From the NCBI GenBank assembly GCA_003445095.1, contig DLVS01000307.1, positions 1 to 8,623 of the forward strand: a stretch of 8,623 bases of DNA, read 5' to 3'. The stretch comes from Verrucomicrobiales bacterium (GTDB taxonomy: Bacteria > Verrucomicrobiota > Verrucomicrobiia > Limisphaerales > UBA9464). The number at the start of each line of letters is the position of its first letter. Within the stretch, counting starts at the first letter, position 1. Position numbers and translations under genes: made by a program. The notes under the pieces were generated by a model. It made no database searches. It was not told the DNA's origin and worked only from the letters and a program-made list of their open reading frames with translations. Shown here in pieces: positions 6,959 to 8,623 of the stretch.

Positions 6959-8236
6959 ATGAAGCCAATGAACCAGTATTCCGCATTGATCGTCTCGCTC
7001 ATTCTGGGCGCGGCCATGCTCAGCGACCACGACAACTTGCGCGCTAGCGACTGGCCCCAATGGCGTGGGCCCAATCGGAACGGCACGTCCACTGAAACTG
7101 GTCTGCTCAAGGAGTGGTCCAAAGGAGGGCCGAAATTGTTCTGGCAGGTTGATGATCTGGGCGGCGGCTTCTCCACTCCTTCGATCGTGGGCGACCGGAT
7201 TTATGTGTTGGGCAACCAAGGTCTGGAGAACGAATTCGTCCAGGCCCGCGCGGCAAAGGATGGGAAGGCCGTCTGGACGACTCGCCTCGGCAAGGTGGGA
7301 AATCCAAATCAGCAACCGAGCTATCCCGGTGCTCGCTCCACGGCAACGGTAGACGGCGAGTCCCTGTTTGCGCTTACTTCCGATGGTGACCTTGCCTGTC
7401 TCGACCGGGCGACGGGTCAGGTCCGCTGGCAAAAGAGCCTGCGTCGAGACTTTGGGGGCAAACCCGGCCAATGGGCTTATGCCGAATCGCCTCTCGTTGA
7501 TGGGGACACGCTGGTCTGCACACCTGGCGGCGGTGAGGCTACCCTGGTGGCTTTGAACAAGAAGACCGGTGCCGTGCTGTGGAAGTGTGCCCTGCCCGAA
7601 GGCGATGAAGCAGCGTATGCTTCCGCCGTCGTGGCGGATACGCCGGGAGGCCGGCAATTCGTCCAGCTTCTTCAGAAGGGCTTGGTGGGCGTGGCGGCAA
7701 AAACCGGCGAGTTCTCCTGGCGCTACGACAAGGCAGTGAGTCGTTTCGGCGCGAACATTCCGACCCCGGTCGTGGGCGGCGAGACGATATATGTCGCCGC
7801 GGCCGGAACGGGCGGCGGATCCGTTCGGCTCAAATCGAAAGGAGGCAGTGTAACTCCCGAGCAGCTCTATTTCGAACTGAAGCTTCCCGCGGCGATCGGA
7901 GGGGCCGTCTTGATCGGGCAATACCTCTACGGAACCACGGCGCAAGCCCTGCTGTGTTTTGCGGCCGAAACGGGCGAGGTGAAATGGCAGAACCCGGCAC
8001 TGGGCGCGGCGTCCCTGTGTTACGCCGACGGTTCCCTCTATCTCCACGGTGAGAACGGGGACGTGGCGCTCGTGGAGGCTTCACCGGAAGCTTACCGCGA
8101 ACGAGGCCGATTTACCCCGCCCGGACAACCCACGCGCGCCAACGGCATGGAAAAAGCATGGACCTATCCCGTAGTTGCTAATGGCCGGCTTTATATTCGG
8201 GACCAGGGAGTGTTGTGGTGCTACGGGGTGAAATGA
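6959..8236 (+). CDS. Exported PQQ-like beta-propeller protein
   Basis: A 425-residue protein. The N-terminus (1-30) looks like a signal peptide, with hydrophobic core 8-20 ('SALIVSLILGAAM'). The mature part opens at once with the family signature 'DWPQWRGPNRNG' (31-42). Repeated blade motifs follow: 'KDGKAVW' (100-106), 'DRATGQVRW' (149-157), 'NKKTGAVLW' (200-208), 'AAKTGEFSW' (246-254) and 'AAETGEVKW' (335-343), interleaved with 'VGDRIYVLG'-type strands. The protein ends with a strand (410-425) that likely closes the ring. This matches the soluble BamB-like/PQQ-repeat proteins abundant in Verrucomicrobiota and Planctomycetota, often labelled quinoprotein or polyvinyl alcohol dehydrogenase-like without proof of enzymatic activity. 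A periplasmic location is expected. ATG 6959 was chosen; ATG 6968 (Met4) is an equally possible start. No Shine-Dalgarno motif is visible. The protein shares family and signature with the membrane-anchored propeller at 3855-5603 but lacks its transmembrane region. Confidence 0.88.
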   Translation: MKPMNQYSALIVSLILGAAMLSDHDNLRASDWPQWRGPNRNGTSTETGLLKEWSKGGPKLFWQVDDLGGGFSTPSIVGDRIYVLGNQGLENEFVQARAAKDGKAVWTTRLGKVGNPNQQPSYPGARSTATVDGESLFALTSDGDLACLDRATGQVRWQKSLRRDFGGKPGQWAYAESPLVDGDTLVCTPGGGEATLVALNKKTGAVLWKCALPEGDEAAYASAVVADTPGGRQFVQLLQKGLVGVAAKTGEFSWRYDKAVSRFGANIPTPVVGGETIYVAAAGTGGGSVRLKSKGGSVTPEQLYFELKLPAAIGGAVLIGQYLYGTTAQALLCFAAETGEVKWQNPALGAASLCYADGSLYLHGENGDVALVEASPEAYRERGRFTPPGQPTRANGMEKAWTYPVVANGRLYIRDQGVLWCYGVK

Positions 8237-8516
8237 GCGTCGTACAGCCGGCGAAGTCGAGCAGGTGCCCGCGAGGGTTACGGTTGGACGAATCCTGAAT
8301 GGATGCCGTTCTTTGCGCCGCCGACCGGCTTTCTGCTGTCGTTCGAAAACCACGAGTTCACGTCAATTGTCGACCCACAAGGCCGCGAACGATTTCCGTT
8401 AGTAGGCGATTCTTCCTCTCGAACCACCGGATCGGCGACTTCAGCCGAGGGTGCGGCCGGCGGACGGGGTTTCGGCTTTGGCGGGCGTCATTGCCCCCGT
8501 ACTCTCGCCCGGTCAG
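8237..8516 (+). other. Spacer with a doubtful small open frame (8303-8530)
   Basis: A 280-base gap before the permease gene. It contains a 75-codon open frame from ATG 8303 to TGA 8530, overlapping the permease start by 14 bases. This frame is the same as that of the propeller gene ending at 8236 and stays open without interruption from that stop. The first half reads protein-like ('WMPFFAPPTGFLL', 'FENHEFTSIVDPQGRERF'), while the second half is Gly/Ser/Arg-rich and unlike a folded protein. There is no ribosome binding site and I recognise no family. It may be chance, a gene relic, or a small leader gene. No terminator with a T-tract is seen after 8236. Confidence 0.3.
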
Positions 8517-8623
8517 ATGCGTTTGCTTGACCGTTATCTGTTGCGTGAACTGTTGATTCCGCTGGGCTTTTGCCTGGGCGGCTTTTTGGTGTTTTGGATT
8601 GCTTTCGACGTGTTCAGCCGGAT
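8517..8623 (+). CDS. LptF/LptG-family lipopolysaccharide export permease, N-terminal fragment
   Basis: Only the first 35 codons lie in the window; the gene continues past the right edge. The fragment begins 'MRLLDRYLLRELLIPL' and continues into a long hydrophobic helix (about residues 13-34, 'GFCLGGFLVFWIAFDVFS'). This is the characteristic start of YjgP/YjgQ (LptF/LptG) proteins: a short basic amphipathic segment, then the first transmembrane helix. LptF and LptG form the inner-membrane part of the LptB2FG transporter that extracts lipopolysaccharide for export to the outer membrane. Which of the two this is cannot be told from 35 residues, so no symbol is given. The frame is open upstream to 8406 with a possible GTG at 8451, but the family normally starts at 'MRLLDRY'-like sequence. 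Confidence 0.75.
   Translation, partial: MRLLDRYLLRELLIPLGFCLGGFLVFWIAFDVFSR

Noticed and set aside
6929..8047. Long antisense open frame opposite the exported propeller gene (372 codons)
   Set aside because: The sense strand encodes a clear propeller protein over the whole length. The antisense product is Arg/Gly-rich and without recognisable motifs, as expected for a shadow in GC-rich DNA.
1..8623. A defence, CRISPR, toxin-antitoxin or biosynthetic system
   Set aside because: No direct-repeat arrays, nuclease, helicase, transposase or synthase motifs were seen on either strand. Every sizeable gene belongs to a known family.

Overview
The window looks like chromosomal sequence from a Verrucomicrobiota bacterium, most likely of the Pedosphaera/Limisphaerales kind. 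The reasons are its roughly 60% GC content (judged by eye), a giant secreted lamin-tail/CotH-kinase protein with the C-terminal domain typical of that phylum, PQQ-type beta-propeller proteins carrying the 'DW..(W/F)RGP.RNG' signature, and start codons that lack clear Shine-Dalgarno sequences. The assignment is inferred from protein families and not from a marker gene.

Layout. At the left, a plus-strand gene (to 3755) that enters from outside the window encodes the last ~1250 residues of a multidomain surface or secreted protein: lectin-like domain, lamin-tail domain, chitobiase-C-like domain, CotH kinase, second chitobiase-C-like domain, second lamin-tail domain, calcium loop and C-terminal domain. 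It converges on a minus-strand gene (3855-5603, probably really beginning at 5657) for a membrane-anchored PQQ-like beta-propeller protein with five predicted transmembrane helices. Upstream of that gene, also on the minus strand, is a class I SAM-dependent methyltransferase (5861-6685). A 273-base divergent spacer then leads to a plus-strand gene (6959-8236) for an exported soluble PQQ-like beta-propeller protein. After a 280-base spacer, the first 35 codons of an LptF/LptG-family lipopolysaccharide-export permease begin at 8517 and run off the right edge.

How the genes relate. Nothing shows that they form one pathway. The two propeller proteins belong to the same broad family but differ in architecture (membrane-tethered versus secreted), and they flank the methyltransferase. 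Most products are predicted to act at the membrane, in the periplasm or outside the cell; the methyltransferase is cytosolic.

The observation most worth checking is an in-frame TAG at 5619-5621, thirteen codons into the natural reading frame of the membrane-anchored propeller gene. It stands where a TGG (Trp) codon is expected in an 'RL-W-PG' context. Either the gene carries a nonsense mutation bypassed by a downstream GTG, or there is a base error. I found no CRISPR array, tRNA, rRNA, recognisable insertion sequence, or convincing new system.
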